From: Acinetobacter sp. NIPH 2100
Lineage (GTDB): Bacteria > Pseudomonadota > Gammaproteobacteria > Pseudomonadales > Moraxellaceae
Reading direction: 5' to 3'
DNA: 64,000 nt
NCBI RefSeq assembly: GCF_000369805.1
Contig: NZ_KB850224.1
Location: 3,700,460-3,764,459 of the forward strand
Shown here: in pieces, positions 17,094 to 24,616 of the stretch
Numbering within the stretch: position 1 is the first letter of the stretch
Layout of the letters: each line of letters begins with the position of its first letter
Program-made: the position numbers and the translations under genes
The notes under the pieces: model-generated
Seen by the model: only the letters and a program-made list of their open reading frames with translations
The model's database searches: none
Told to the model about the DNA's origin: nothing

Positions 17094-18206
17094 TTATCCA
17101 CCATTCGGGTAAATCTGAAATCTTCGTGTTCCCACTTTGGTTTGTGGAAACTGCTGTAGATATTCAGGATGCTGTTTGAGAAGTGATTTACTGTCGAGGC
17201 TAATCGAGTCTTGTGATTTCTTCCAAGTCACAGAACCACCTAGAAACACTGCTCGTTCAGCATCTTTCATCATCATTAGTAGTTGATGTTTTAACTCATC
17301 AAAATACTGTTGATGTTGTTCAGCTTTGTGTCGCTCCTCTAATAGTTGGTTAAATAGGTAATTGGCTTGTTCATTTTGGGTCAGGTCCTCTACCAATAAA
17401 GGAATCTGTTCTGGGTAAAGCTGTTGCAAGGCTTTGGCTGCTGAATCGGATGCATCAACACTTGGAGGAATACCTGTTTCGACACATTGCCAGAAATGAC
17501 GTTCGGCATTGATGATGTGCTGAATCACGGTTTCATTACGCGTCACCTTATAGATTTTGGTTTCATGTCCACAAATTAAGGCACAGATATGTGCTGCCTG
17601 TTTGCCTGTCACTGCGAGTTGATGTTGTACTTGGCAAAGGACATAAAGCGGTACACCATCCCGCCATAGTTTTGCGCCATATTCTCCGACTGACTTGCAT
17701 TCTAGAACTTGCACTTCATCACTGTTGACCACGGCATAATCCAGATTGGCAAGCATAAAATGTTTGTCTTCATCTGGATGCTGTAGCACTGCATTGACGC
17801 GACGCACCTTGTGATTGGTATGCATACTGTAGTATTGAGCTACAAGTGGTTCGAGTTGCTTTCCCCAATAAAGCGGTGCATAGCCGGCACTTTCGTCTTC
17901 GATGTTTTGTTGCATCCGACCTGTCTTGATCATCCATAACTCCAACATCGACATATAGGGGTTTAGACCACAGGCGGTTGCTGCATCACTGCTACCAATG
18001 CCCTGTTTTCTGACTTCCAACCATTGCTGGTAATTCATCTGTTTGGTATTGGCGAGTCGTTTAGCTGCGGGTAGATGATTGGTTTTCTTGGGTATGCGTT
18101 TACTTCGAGTCCCCACTTCAACTTTAGGTTCTGTCTCAATCTTGATTGGGTAGGGTTGTAAGGGTGGATGATTTAGGGTGTTCTGAATTTGCGTATGACT
18201 ATTCAT
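17094..18206 (-). CDS. YqaJ/lambda-exonuclease-type recombination nuclease
   Basis: This 370-residue protein belongs to the YqaJ viral recombinase family, alkaline exonucleases that resect double-stranded DNA for annealing-type recombination. Signature segments are 'WLEVRKQGIGSSDAATACGL', 'YWGKQLEPLVAQYY' (catalytic E), 'MLANLDYAVV' (catalytic D), 'VQVLECKS' (E-x-K) and 'YVLCQVQHQLAVTG'. The C-terminal ~120 residues are helical and likely structural. The ATG at 18206 is preferred to further-upstream frame because the product then matches family N-termini. No RecT/Bet annealase is adjacent, which is unusual for this family. It sits between two terminator-like hairpins in the backbone operon. 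Confidence 0.88.
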   Translation of the reverse strand: MNSHTQIQNTLNHPPLQPYPIKIETEPKVEVGTRSKRIPKKTNHLPAAKRLANTKQMNYQQWLEVRKQGIGSSDAATACGLNPYMSMLELWMIKTGRMQQNIEDESAGYAPLYWGKQLEPLVAQYYSMHTNHKVRRVNAVLQHPDEDKHFMLANLDYAVVNSDEVQVLECKSVGEYGAKLWRDGVPLYVLCQVQHQLAVTGKQAAHICALICGHETKIYKVTRNETVIQHIINAERHFWQCVETGIPPSVDASDSAAKALQQLYPEQIPLLVEDLTQNEQANYLFNQLLEERHKAEQHQQYFDELKHQLLMMMKDAERAVFLGGSVTWKKSQDSISLDSKSLLKQHPEYLQQFPQTKVGTRRFQIYPNGG

Positions 18207-18255
18207 AGAAAATATTCCAGTATGGGTAAAATCGTAAAAGCTGAATTTCGGGCAT

Positions 18256-18282
18256 AAAAAAACCACATTTGGGGAAATGTGG
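18256..18282 (-). terminator. Terminator hairpin 2 of a three-copy set
   Basis: CCACATTT / AAATGTGG (18263-18270 / 18275-18282) with a GGGG loop is followed on the minus strand by seven T and ATGCCC. It lies 65 nt behind the 90-residue gene and 50 nt ahead of the YqaJ-type gene. Confidence 0.8.
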
Positions 18283-18346
18283 CGAAAGCGTGAATAATGG
18301 TGTATCGAAGCACTGATCGTCGATCAATGCCTCTTAAATTTAAGTA

Positions 18347-18619
18347 TTAACTTTTTGCAATGTTGTTGAGTAGCTCAGGCTCTAGCATAAAAAAGTCTCG
18401 TCCAAAGTTTTCTAAAGGGATATCTGAAACATTGATCAGATATTCAATGTCACCATTAAAAAAGTTTTGAGACTTTTGTATTGAACGTTCCCACCCAAAC
18501 TCCTTTTCACATTGCGTCAACAAATACTGATAAACCTTTGCATCATTAATTTTTAATAAGAATGCGTCATCAGATAATTGCTGAATCGAGACATTTTCGG
18601 AATATTGCACATCAAACAT
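18347..18619 (-). CDS. Small hypothetical element protein (90 aa)
   Basis: I do not recognise this acidic 90-residue protein. It has a strong ribosome-binding site (AGGAGG 7 nt before the ATG at 18619), which supports expression. The sequence is a mixed alpha/beta pattern without signal peptide or membrane span. It sits between terminator hairpins 2 and 3 in the minus-strand backbone. The strong ribosome-binding site and conserved spacing suggest a real accessory gene of the element's recombination module. Confidence 0.65.
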   Translation of the reverse strand: MFDVQYSENVSIQQLSDDAFLLKINDAKVYQYLLTQCEKEFGWERSIQKSQNFFNGDIEYLINVSDIPLENFGRDFFMLEPELLNNIAKS

Positions 18620-18741
18620 GATCTACCTCCTAGAATGAATGACCAAGTGAATCATCGTTATCATTATGGATAACTGATTTTATTTCAACCAATTCATTGC
18701 ATTTACTTATAACTATTAACAGGTTAGGCCATATTTTCGAC

Positions 18742-18769
18742 ATAAATAACCACATCAGATTTGATGTGG
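18742..18769 (-). terminator. Terminator hairpin 3 of a three-copy set, after the DUF932 gene
   Basis: CCACATC / GATGTGG (18750-18756 / 18763-18769) is followed on the minus strand by TTATTTATG, a weaker T-run. The sequence around it (CCACAT...ATGTGGCGAAAA) is clearly related to hairpin 2. It lies 54 nt behind the DUF932 gene's stop. Confidence 0.65.
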
Positions 18770-18823
18770 CGAAAAGTGTCACAGTGTTAAATATCGCGTT
18801 GAAGTTTGCTTAGGCTAATTAAG

Positions 18824-19873
18824 CTAAACCACCATCCGAAGTGCTTGTTCTAATCCACGTTGCTTGATTGCTGCTCCTGCCCCAAACCAAGCTGAATCGA
18901 GTCGATGATCACTACTCATGGCTCGTCGCTCATGATCGACAAATTCCGTTATAGAGCACAGCAAACCATAAGCTGTATCTTTAGCTGAACTGAGCTCTGC
19001 CCCTCGTCCATGTCCGTTAAACATGGTCATGACTTTAGACATCGCTCGTCCATTCGGTTCAGTTTTATTGTCTGATCTAGATGAGTTCATTTGACTGGGC
19101 ATCGCTGCATGACGGTAGTACTGAATAATGCTTTCATCCTGTTCCACTGTACTCAAGTTGGTATTGTTAAATACCGCATCAAAGTAAGTGGCTGCTTCTT
19201 GCTGAGTTACCTTACGCTGACTCAGTTGCTTCATTTCATACATGTGGTCTTGCCATGCACGAACCGAGATACCGAGTTGCTGTTTGACTTTCTCGGCATC
19301 GAACTTGGTGCTATGCGGCACTTTAACTACACCAGTACTGGTATTTTGTCCTTTGAGCGCAATCGCCAGAGTGTTGTTACACACCACACGAATACTGGTG
19401 AATTGTGCTGTCGTCGCCAATGTTCCATCACAGGCAGTTGCCAGTAAAATATAGCCATTGCTGACATCCTTGCCTTTGAGTGCTGCGCTCTGTCCAGTCT
19501 TCGCCAATGCCCAGAATTTCTTACCGCCTTTCAGCACCCCAGCCGTTTCCAGTTCAAAGCCTGATTGTTCAGTCAGATCTTTGTAGAAATGCAGGATTTC
19601 CATGGGTTGGACTTCCTGAAAGCGTTGACTGACCACGGATAAGGGTGCGTGAGTATCTGAACGATAGAGTACTCGCTGTTCCTCAAAGGGCATAATGATA
19701 CTTTGACCACGTTGGTTTTGAGCCATGTAACTGACATCAGAGGATTCAATCCGCCAATCCATGCCTGCTTGTTGTGCCCAGACCTCTAAAGGTTGATTCG
19801 GTGTCAGTTGATTGCCTAAACCATGCCAAGGGGTCTGTCCTGTGAATGCCATTGTTTCTACTAAATGTGCCAT
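18824..19873 (-). CDS. DUF932 (phage/plasmid-like) protein
   Basis: This 349-residue DUF932 protein shows the family N-terminus 'FTGQTPWHGLGNQLTPNQ' with 'WRIESSDVSYM', then 'LYRSDTHAPLSVVSQRF', 'DGTLATTAQFTSIRVVCNN' and 'MTMFNGHGRG'. Such proteins are common on plasmids, phages and integrative elements; the biochemical role is unknown. The ATG at 19873 is chosen because AGAAGGAC lies ~8 nt upstream. The gene follows the 78-residue membrane protein on the same strand. The location at the head of the recombination module suggests a DNA-maintenance role, but that is inference. Confidence 0.82.
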   Translation of the reverse strand: MAHLVETMAFTGQTPWHGLGNQLTPNQPLEVWAQQAGMDWRIESSDVSYMAQNQRGQSIIMPFEEQRVLYRSDTHAPLSVVSQRFQEVQPMEILHFYKDLTEQSGFELETAGVLKGGKKFWALAKTGQSAALKGKDVSNGYILLATACDGTLATTAQFTSIRVVCNNTLAIALKGQNTSTGVVKVPHSTKFDAEKVKQQLGISVRAWQDHMYEMKQLSQRKVTQQEAATYFDAVFNNTNLSTVEQDESIIQYYRHAAMPSQMNSSRSDNKTEPNGRAMSKVMTMFNGHGRGAELSSAKDTAYGLLCSITEFVDHERRAMSSDHRLDSAWFGAGAAIKQRGLEQALRMVV

Positions 19874-19910
19874 AAGATTTGTCCTTCTCATTCTGCTGTT
19901 AATTGCGTAC

Positions 19911-20147
19911 TCAGTATTTAGTTGTGCCAATCGGTGATCGAGTTTGATCTGCCAGTACTAAAATCACACCGCCCAAGGCAGCACCAGCTACACCACCAAT
20001 GAGCGGTGAGAAACCCATCGACTTCGCTAAGCTCATACCTAGTACTGCCAAAGTGGTTGGTGCACTGGCAAGGCTGAGTTGCAAAGGTTGTGCTTCTCGA
20101 AAGCGTGGGCTGTAGGTGTCTTCTTCATTTTCCAAATACGACATCAT
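19911..20147 (-). CDS. Small membrane protein (78 aa), first gene of the backbone operon
   Basis: This is a 78-residue protein with a charged N-terminal third and one or two hydrophobic segments ('TTLAVLGMSLAKSMGF' and 'LIGGVAGAALGGVILVLA'), the second rich in glycine. A GGAGAA ribosome-binding site precedes two adjacent ATG codons (20147 and 20144). I know no function. It probably resides in the inner membrane. It is the first gene transcribed leftward from the structured divergent region. Confidence 0.65.
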   Translation of the reverse strand: MMSYLENEEDTYSPRFREAQPLQLSLASAPTTLAVLGMSLAKSMGFSPLIGGVAGAALGGVILVLADQTRSPIGTTKY

Positions 20148-20344
20148 CGTTCTCCAATGTTTGAAATGACTGTTTAAAACGCTGTTGCAGACCTTATTCG
20201 GACGCTGCTTGGCGTTACTTCATTTCAGTAATATGTATTTGAAATAATTTGGAATCGTATGCTTGTTCATTTTTTACTGAGTTGTACAAAACATCGGAAC
20301 AAATCGAATTGACCTGATAAATCGTTATGATTATGATGGGCTTG

Positions 20345-20469
20345 CTGACCCTCATGGTCAGTCGGTTTTGACAGACCGTTTCATACAGCGCATCAGGGTT
20401 TACTCGTCTGAGTCATTCTTGTGCGTAAAACCTTCTCGTCCCCCTTTGCGGTAGAACGGGAGGGGGACG
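20345..20469. other. Structured non-coding divergent region
   Basis: Between the two divergent backbone operons (20148-20577, no gene) lie several dyads: CTGACC-ctcat-GGTCAG (20345-20361), CGGT/ACCG (20363-20378), and CGTCCCCC / GGGGGACG (20437-20444 / 20462-20469) with a 17-nt loop. A GC-rich patch (CGCGTCCGCGCG) follows in an otherwise AT-rich element. This could be a replication or transfer origin, a single-strand initiation site or a divergent regulatory region. I cannot tell which. Confidence 0.45.
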
Positions 20470-20577
20470 CGTCCGCGCGTGCTGGTTCTGTATGTCCAGT
20501 CTGTCAACCCCTTTTCGTTCTGCCACCATTATTTGACAGTGATGCGGTAGAACTCCATTTACATACAGGAGTCAATC

Positions 20578-20798
20578 ATGACTGTTTCTTTTTTAGCGTT
20601 TAGCTTTATTCCAATTTCATCTCGTTCATTCAAGTCGTACAGCATTCCTTTGCTGCGGCTGTGAAGATTTTTGCGCGTCTGATTTTAATCATTGGTGTCG
20701 TGATCTGGCTTGGCCCTGCTTTTTTAGGTTTTATGGCTTTGGTGATCCTATTCTATATATTGATGGCATTGGCAGGTTGGAATAAACCACCACCGTAA
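20578..20798 (+). pseudogene. Small membrane protein gene, apparently frameshifted
   Basis: An ATG at 20578 with an excellent AGGAG ribosome-binding site opens a frame ('MTVSFLAFSFIPISSRS') that ends after 28 codons. A second frame, open from about 20603 to the TAA at 20796-20798, encodes a strongly hydrophobic protein ('KIFARLILIIGVVIWLGPAF', 'LVILFYILMALAGWNKPPP') but has no good start. Joining them by a one-base shift between about 20605 and 20640 would give a ~73-residue two-span membrane protein. A sequencing indel, a true mutation or a programmed shift are all possible. Alternatively the second frame starts at GTG 20662. Confidence 0.4.
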
Positions 20799-20872
20799 TA
20801 AGTCATTCAATCCGTAGTTACACCAATTTTAATGTCAGGCATCGATCATCCTCTTTTATGACGAGAATCATC

Positions 20873-21151
20873 ATGTCTCTATTTTATCATCTGCCCTTCA
20901 TGGGTGTTGTACTGCTGGCTGCTGTTTCTATGGCAGGCTGTGAAAGCAAATCCAAACGTGACTTTAATGCTGGCTGTCAGTCTGGTGGGACTGATCGTTC
21001 AACCTGTTCCTGTGTCTATGACAAGTTGGAAGCACATTATTCACCTAGCGTTATGGAAAAGTTAGGTCAACAGAATGTTAGCCAACTTGATCTACCTCGT
21101 GACTTTACTGAGCAAATGCTTCGTGCTGCTCAAGTCTGTCAGTCACGCTAG
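20873..21151 (+). CDS. Small cysteine-rich putative lipoprotein
   Basis: This 92-residue protein has a hydrophobic leader 'LPFMGVVLLAAVSMAGC', which looks like a lipoprotein signal with MAGC as lipobox. The mature part has further cysteines (CQSGG, CSCVYD, VCQS). 'CSCVYDKLEAHYSP' is a pattern seen in small secreted proteins of mobile elements. An alternative ATG lies at 20858; 20873 has GAG about 8 nt upstream. It is the first intact gene of the rightward small-protein set. Function unknown; envelope location is inferred from the signal. Confidence 0.65.
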   Translation: MSLFYHLPFMGVVLLAAVSMAGCESKSKRDFNAGCQSGGTDRSTCSCVYDKLEAHYSPSVMEKLGQQNVSQLDLPRDFTEQMLRAAQVCQSR

Positions 21152-21160
21152 GAGTACAGC

Positions 21161-21310
21161 ATGCAAATCAAACATTATCTGATCGGGATTTATATCGTGA
21201 TTGCCCTGCTGTTCTCAGCCTACTTAAAAGGTTGCAGTGCCACAGCAGATCGTAGTTATGCCTATAACCTGGGTAAAGCCATTGTCTGGCCGATCTCAAT
21301 GTTTAACTAA
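21161..21310 (+). CDS. Very small membrane protein (49 aa)
   Basis: ATG 21161 follows the previous stop by 9 nt and has GGAG upstream. The 49-residue product has one hydrophobic span ('HYLIGIYIVIALLFSAYLKG') followed by a short tail containing 'YNLGKAIVWPISMFN'. A cysteine directly after the span (KGC) resembles a lipobox only weakly. The tail pattern occurs in small proteins near conjugative-element genes. Function unknown. The spacing indicates cotranscription with the flanking genes. Confidence 0.6.
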   Translation: MQIKHYLIGIYIVIALLFSAYLKGCSATADRSYAYNLGKAIVWPISMFN

Positions 21311-21360
21311 CCCTAATAAAGTAATAACCGATTCAACAACAATAATCAGGATTCTTTTTT

Positions 21361-21786
21361 ATGAACAAACATATCAATCGTTTTTTACAAGGTGGGACAC
21401 TCGTCATCGGAATACTCGGTGCAACACTGAGTCATGCAGATGTGGTGAGTATGAGCAAAGTCTACAATAAACCTCAATCAGCACCACAGGTCCAGCGCTG
21501 TAAAGGCAATATCAAATGCAATGCTTTCTATGCCTTAGCAAAGGAATGGCAATCCATCCCAAACAATTTCAAGCTTGATGGTATCAATGTCAAATCTTAT
21601 GCCAAGGATGGGGATGGCTATGGACTCTGGAAAGGTTTCACACTGAATTCTAATCGTGCCATTGCCCTAGCAAATGCAGGTGATGCAGTTTTTTTCAAAG
21701 GTGGTGATAGCTCTAAAGCAGATGAGCGCGTCTATGCACAAGGCATGGCTGTTCTGCTCTACCTCGAGAATAAGTCAGTTCGATAA
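21361..21786 (+). CDS. Exported hypothetical protein (141 aa)
   Basis: This 141-residue protein has a typical Sec signal peptide ('RFLQGGTLVIGILGATLSHA', probable cleavage before DVV). The mature protein contains a cysteine pair ('RCKGNIKCNAFYALAKEW'), likely disulfide-bonded in the periplasm, and otherwise matches no family I know. AGGA lies upstream of the ATG. It belongs to the plus-strand set of envelope proteins of the element. Confidence 0.65.
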   Translation: MNKHINRFLQGGTLVIGILGATLSHADVVSMSKVYNKPQSAPQVQRCKGNIKCNAFYALAKEWQSIPNNFKLDGINVKSYAKDGDGYGLWKGFTLNSNRAIALANAGDAVFFKGGDSSKADERVYAQGMAVLLYLENKSVR

Positions 21787-21896
21787 AAATCAATCCCATT
21801 ACGCTTAAACTTCTGCTCTTCGATCCGTTTTCTTGATCAGCGCAAAATATCAAAGTCCTATGGATTAAAGAGCAGAAAACATTTTAGGAGGTTGTC

Positions 21897-22418
21897 ATGC
21901 CGAACATGAAGCCCTTTCTACTTTCAGCCTTGTTACTATCCTTGCTGAGTGGATGTAACCCCTCGCACAAAGCTGAACAGACTGAAGCAACCCATCAGAA
22001 ACGAACTGAAGTTAATCCAGAAACCAAACGTATTCTTGAAACTGATCTGAGTGAATTAGAAGTCAGTGTGCCTCAAGCTGACTCTACTGAACAGGAATAT
22101 GTCGATCCTGCCCTTGAGCCAATTGCTGAAAATCAACCTGCACAGGAAGAGTTTGACATCAAAGTCTATCGTGCCGAATCTCAAGGCACTATGAGTGGTT
22201 ATATTGATAAGATCGATATCATTTCACTGAATGACTCACCTACCTCCATTACCGGGATTCTAGTCAATCGTGGTAATTGTGCGATAACCAGAATATACGA
22301 CTATAACAACATGCGTTATGGCTCAGTTGCGCTCGCCTATCCACGCTGTAAAGCGGAGTATATTCGTGAGGTCAGCATCAGTACTGCCAATGGTACTTAT
22401 GCTTATCGTATTCAATAG
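21897..22418 (+). CDS. Putative lipoprotein (173 aa)
   Basis: The signal 'PFLLSALLLSLLSGC' ends in a clear LSGC lipobox, so the mature protein should be lipid-anchored at Cys20. A low-complexity acidic linker (residues ~25-90, rich in E, Q and T) precedes a compact C-terminal domain with two to three cysteines ('NRGNCAITRIYDY', 'YPRCKAEYIREVS'). A strong AGGAGG ribosome-binding site precedes the ATG. The linker-plus-domain layout suggests a periplasm-facing anchored domain. Function unknown. Confidence 0.7.
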   Translation: MPNMKPFLLSALLLSLLSGCNPSHKAEQTEATHQKRTEVNPETKRILETDLSELEVSVPQADSTEQEYVDPALEPIAENQPAQEEFDIKVYRAESQGTMSGYIDKIDIISLNDSPTSITGILVNRGNCAITRIYDYNNMRYGSVALAYPRCKAEYIREVSISTANGTYAYRIQ

Positions 22419-22430
22419 AGAAATAAATAA

Positions 22431-22460
22431 GATGTGTAATTCAAAATAGAATTACACATC
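22431..22460. terminator. Bidirectional hairpin between convergent genes
   Basis: A perfect 12-bp inverted repeat GATGTGTAATTC / GAATTACACATC with a 6-nt loop lies between the lipoprotein stop and the end of the convergent duplicated Gp2-like gene. There is no strong T-run on either side, so it is a likely but not classic terminator. Confidence 0.5.
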
Positions 22461-22495
22461 CGTTCCAAAGGTTTAAATAAACAAATCTAAACCAT

Positions 22496-24322
22496 TCATA
22501 CTCCAATCATGTTCATATGTCCTTCACCATAATTTGGCATTGAATCCTCCCAAACACGCAAATACTGACCTTCCTTATCACTAGTCACCAGATACGTCGC
22601 AGCATTGATAATATTAGGTGCGGATTGAAGATCATCACGATGAATCATACCTATTCCCAATTTACCGTCTTGCTCAAATTGACTCTTATACTCAGGTGCA
22701 TTCAAATTAAGAAAAACGCCTTGACCATTTGTAATTTCAATCCAACGTTGGCCAGCCTGCAAAGCCAATCCAAAATCGTTTTGATGTTTTTCCCCATCAT
22801 AGATCAATAACAAATGACAGTGATAACCCATATCTTCATCTTGCTCAACCGACCACGAGTAGCCTAACATCCCCTTAAAACCACAATTCTGATCATGTAT
22901 TTGTTTCAACAAAATACGCAGGTAAGCGTTAAACTGTTTAATACCCACTTTGGATTGATGTTCCAGTTGTATGGCTAAATCAACACGTACAAATAAAAGT
23001 TTAGTGTAGTTTCGAGTTAACCCCCTAAGAAACTTGGCTAACCTGTTTATATTTATTACGTTTTTATCAACAAGCCATTTTAAATCTACTTTAAGAAGTT
23101 CTGTACGATCGGTAATATAATCTCGAATCTCTTTGATTTGTTGAGTATCAAAAAGCTCAATCATACAGGGTGAAAAATCAGTACAAGATTTTTTTAGCAA
23201 CAGAATAATGTTTTTAAATGCTTCTATGCTTAAACTGTATTTTAAATCGGGCTCACCTATCGACTGGAACAAAGGGACCAATTCCATCAAGCGTTGCTTG
23301 AATTGCTGATCATCCACTTGAGCATGAATCACGGAATGTATGAATCGATCAATCGCAATAAGTACTTGAGATTGATTAACTAGAGATGTAGGGATAATGC
23401 TACTGTCCCTGTCCCTGCGCCAGCCTAAATCATACTGACCTCGACCAAATGTACGCATTGAATCCACCCAAGCACGTAAATGCTGACCATCCTTTTCAGG
23501 ATTGACCAAATACATCGCTGCATTGATTGCATTCAGTACTTGTTGAGGGTTATCACGATGTATCATACCTATGCCCAATACCTCCTTTTGTTCTAATCGG
23601 CTTTTATATTCAGGCGTATTAGAAGTAAAGAAGTATCCCTGATCTTCTGTGATTTCGTTCCAGCATTCTCCAACCATTGAAGCTAAACCAAAGTCATTCT
23701 GATGTTTGTGTCCATCGTAGATCAATAACAAATGACAGTGATATCCTTTTTTCTCACCTTGCTCAATCGCCCATGCATAACCTTGTAAACCCTGAAAGCA
23801 TGTATCCTGATCATGCACTCGCTTTAACAGTCTACGCATATAAAAATTGAACTCTTCAATCCCAACATCAAATTGATGTTTAAACTGTATTCCTAAATCA
23901 ACACGTACGAATAATAATTTGGCATAGTGCTGAGTCAATTTTGTTAGGTACTGATACAAACTTTTTTTATTACGTTTTTCTTGCTGCTGGAAAGCCTTTA
24001 CCTCGTCGTCAATCTCGCGACTGCTCTCACAAATACAACTCTTAAGAGCATTGATCTGCTCAGTATCATATGACCTTAGGTAATATGGTATTGAGACATT
24101 ACCCATTAGCTTTAACTTCTCAATAACAAACCTAAAGATTTCTATGCTTCGACAGTAATTTAGATCTCGATCTTCTATCATTTCGAATAGAGGAACTAAT
24201 TCAAGTAGACGTTGAGTGAATTCCTGATCACTCATTCGAGGTGTATACAACACACGTTGTATAAATTGTTCAATGCCAATAAGTATTTCAGATTCGTTAA
24301 CAGTAGTAGTTTGAGTATTCAT
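22496..24322 (-). CDS. Tandem-duplicated inovirus-Gp2/YagK-YfjJ-type protein
   Basis: This 608-residue protein consists of two diverged copies of one domain, about residues 9-292 and 316-606. Each has 'KLLFVRVDL', a 'GY.W..EQ' segment, the HxH signature in 'GYHCHLLLIYDG' (H195/H197 and H501/H503), 'KHQNDFGLA', 'LGIGMIHRD' and 'AA.YLV'. This is the pattern of the inovirus Gp2/YagK-YfjJ family, single-domain proteins of P4-like prophages and filamentous phages thought to be replication-related. The normal length is about half of this. Both copies keep the HxH pair, so both may be active. The region before the second copy lacks a start codon, so this is a genuine fusion. Confidence 0.8.
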   Translation of the reverse strand: MNTQTTTVNESEILIGIEQFIQRVLYTPRMSDQEFTQRLLELVPLFEMIEDRDLNYCRSIEIFRFVIEKLKLMGNVSIPYYLRSYDTEQINALKSCICESSREIDDEVKAFQQQEKRNKKSLYQYLTKLTQHYAKLLFVRVDLGIQFKHQFDVGIEEFNFYMRRLLKRVHDQDTCFQGLQGYAWAIEQGEKKGYHCHLLLIYDGHKHQNDFGLASMVGECWNEITEDQGYFFTSNTPEYKSRLEQKEVLGIGMIHRDNPQQVLNAINAAMYLVNPEKDGQHLRAWVDSMRTFGRGQYDLGWRRDRDSSIIPTSLVNQSQVLIAIDRFIHSVIHAQVDDQQFKQRLMELVPLFQSIGEPDLKYSLSIEAFKNIILLLKKSCTDFSPCMIELFDTQQIKEIRDYITDRTELLKVDLKWLVDKNVININRLAKFLRGLTRNYTKLLFVRVDLAIQLEHQSKVGIKQFNAYLRILLKQIHDQNCGFKGMLGYSWSVEQDEDMGYHCHLLLIYDGEKHQNDFGLALQAGQRWIEITNGQGVFLNLNAPEYKSQFEQDGKLGIGMIHRDDLQSAPNIINAATYLVTSDKEGQYLRVWEDSMPNYGEGHMNMIGV

Positions 24323-24616
24323 ACGAAATTATCCTTGGGATTAAAGTTCATATGACTAGAGCTATAAATATCTTTTTACATCAGTAACTCTTTCTCTCAA
24401 CAACTCACTTCATCTAAACCATGCTCAGAGTTGTTATTAAGATTACGTTTTATATAGGGTTAGTATATATATTGTATTAAATACCCACTAAGCCTAAACA
24501 AGAACTTTTCGCTAAAGTCAGACATTTACAATTACAAAACTTCCAATAAAAACGTGAAATAACTTAAATTGAACTAAGCGAGAGTTAGGTCATCGGATTT
24601 CTCATGCATTACGCCA

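Noticed and set aside
20421..20603. Open frame in the structured divergent region
   Set aside because: It runs through dyads and GC-rich patches, has no ribosome-binding site, and its composition is unlike the neighbours.
21237..21470. Overlapping plus-strand open frame
   Set aside because: It overlaps the 49-residue membrane protein and the signal-peptide gene, both of which have better starts and composition.
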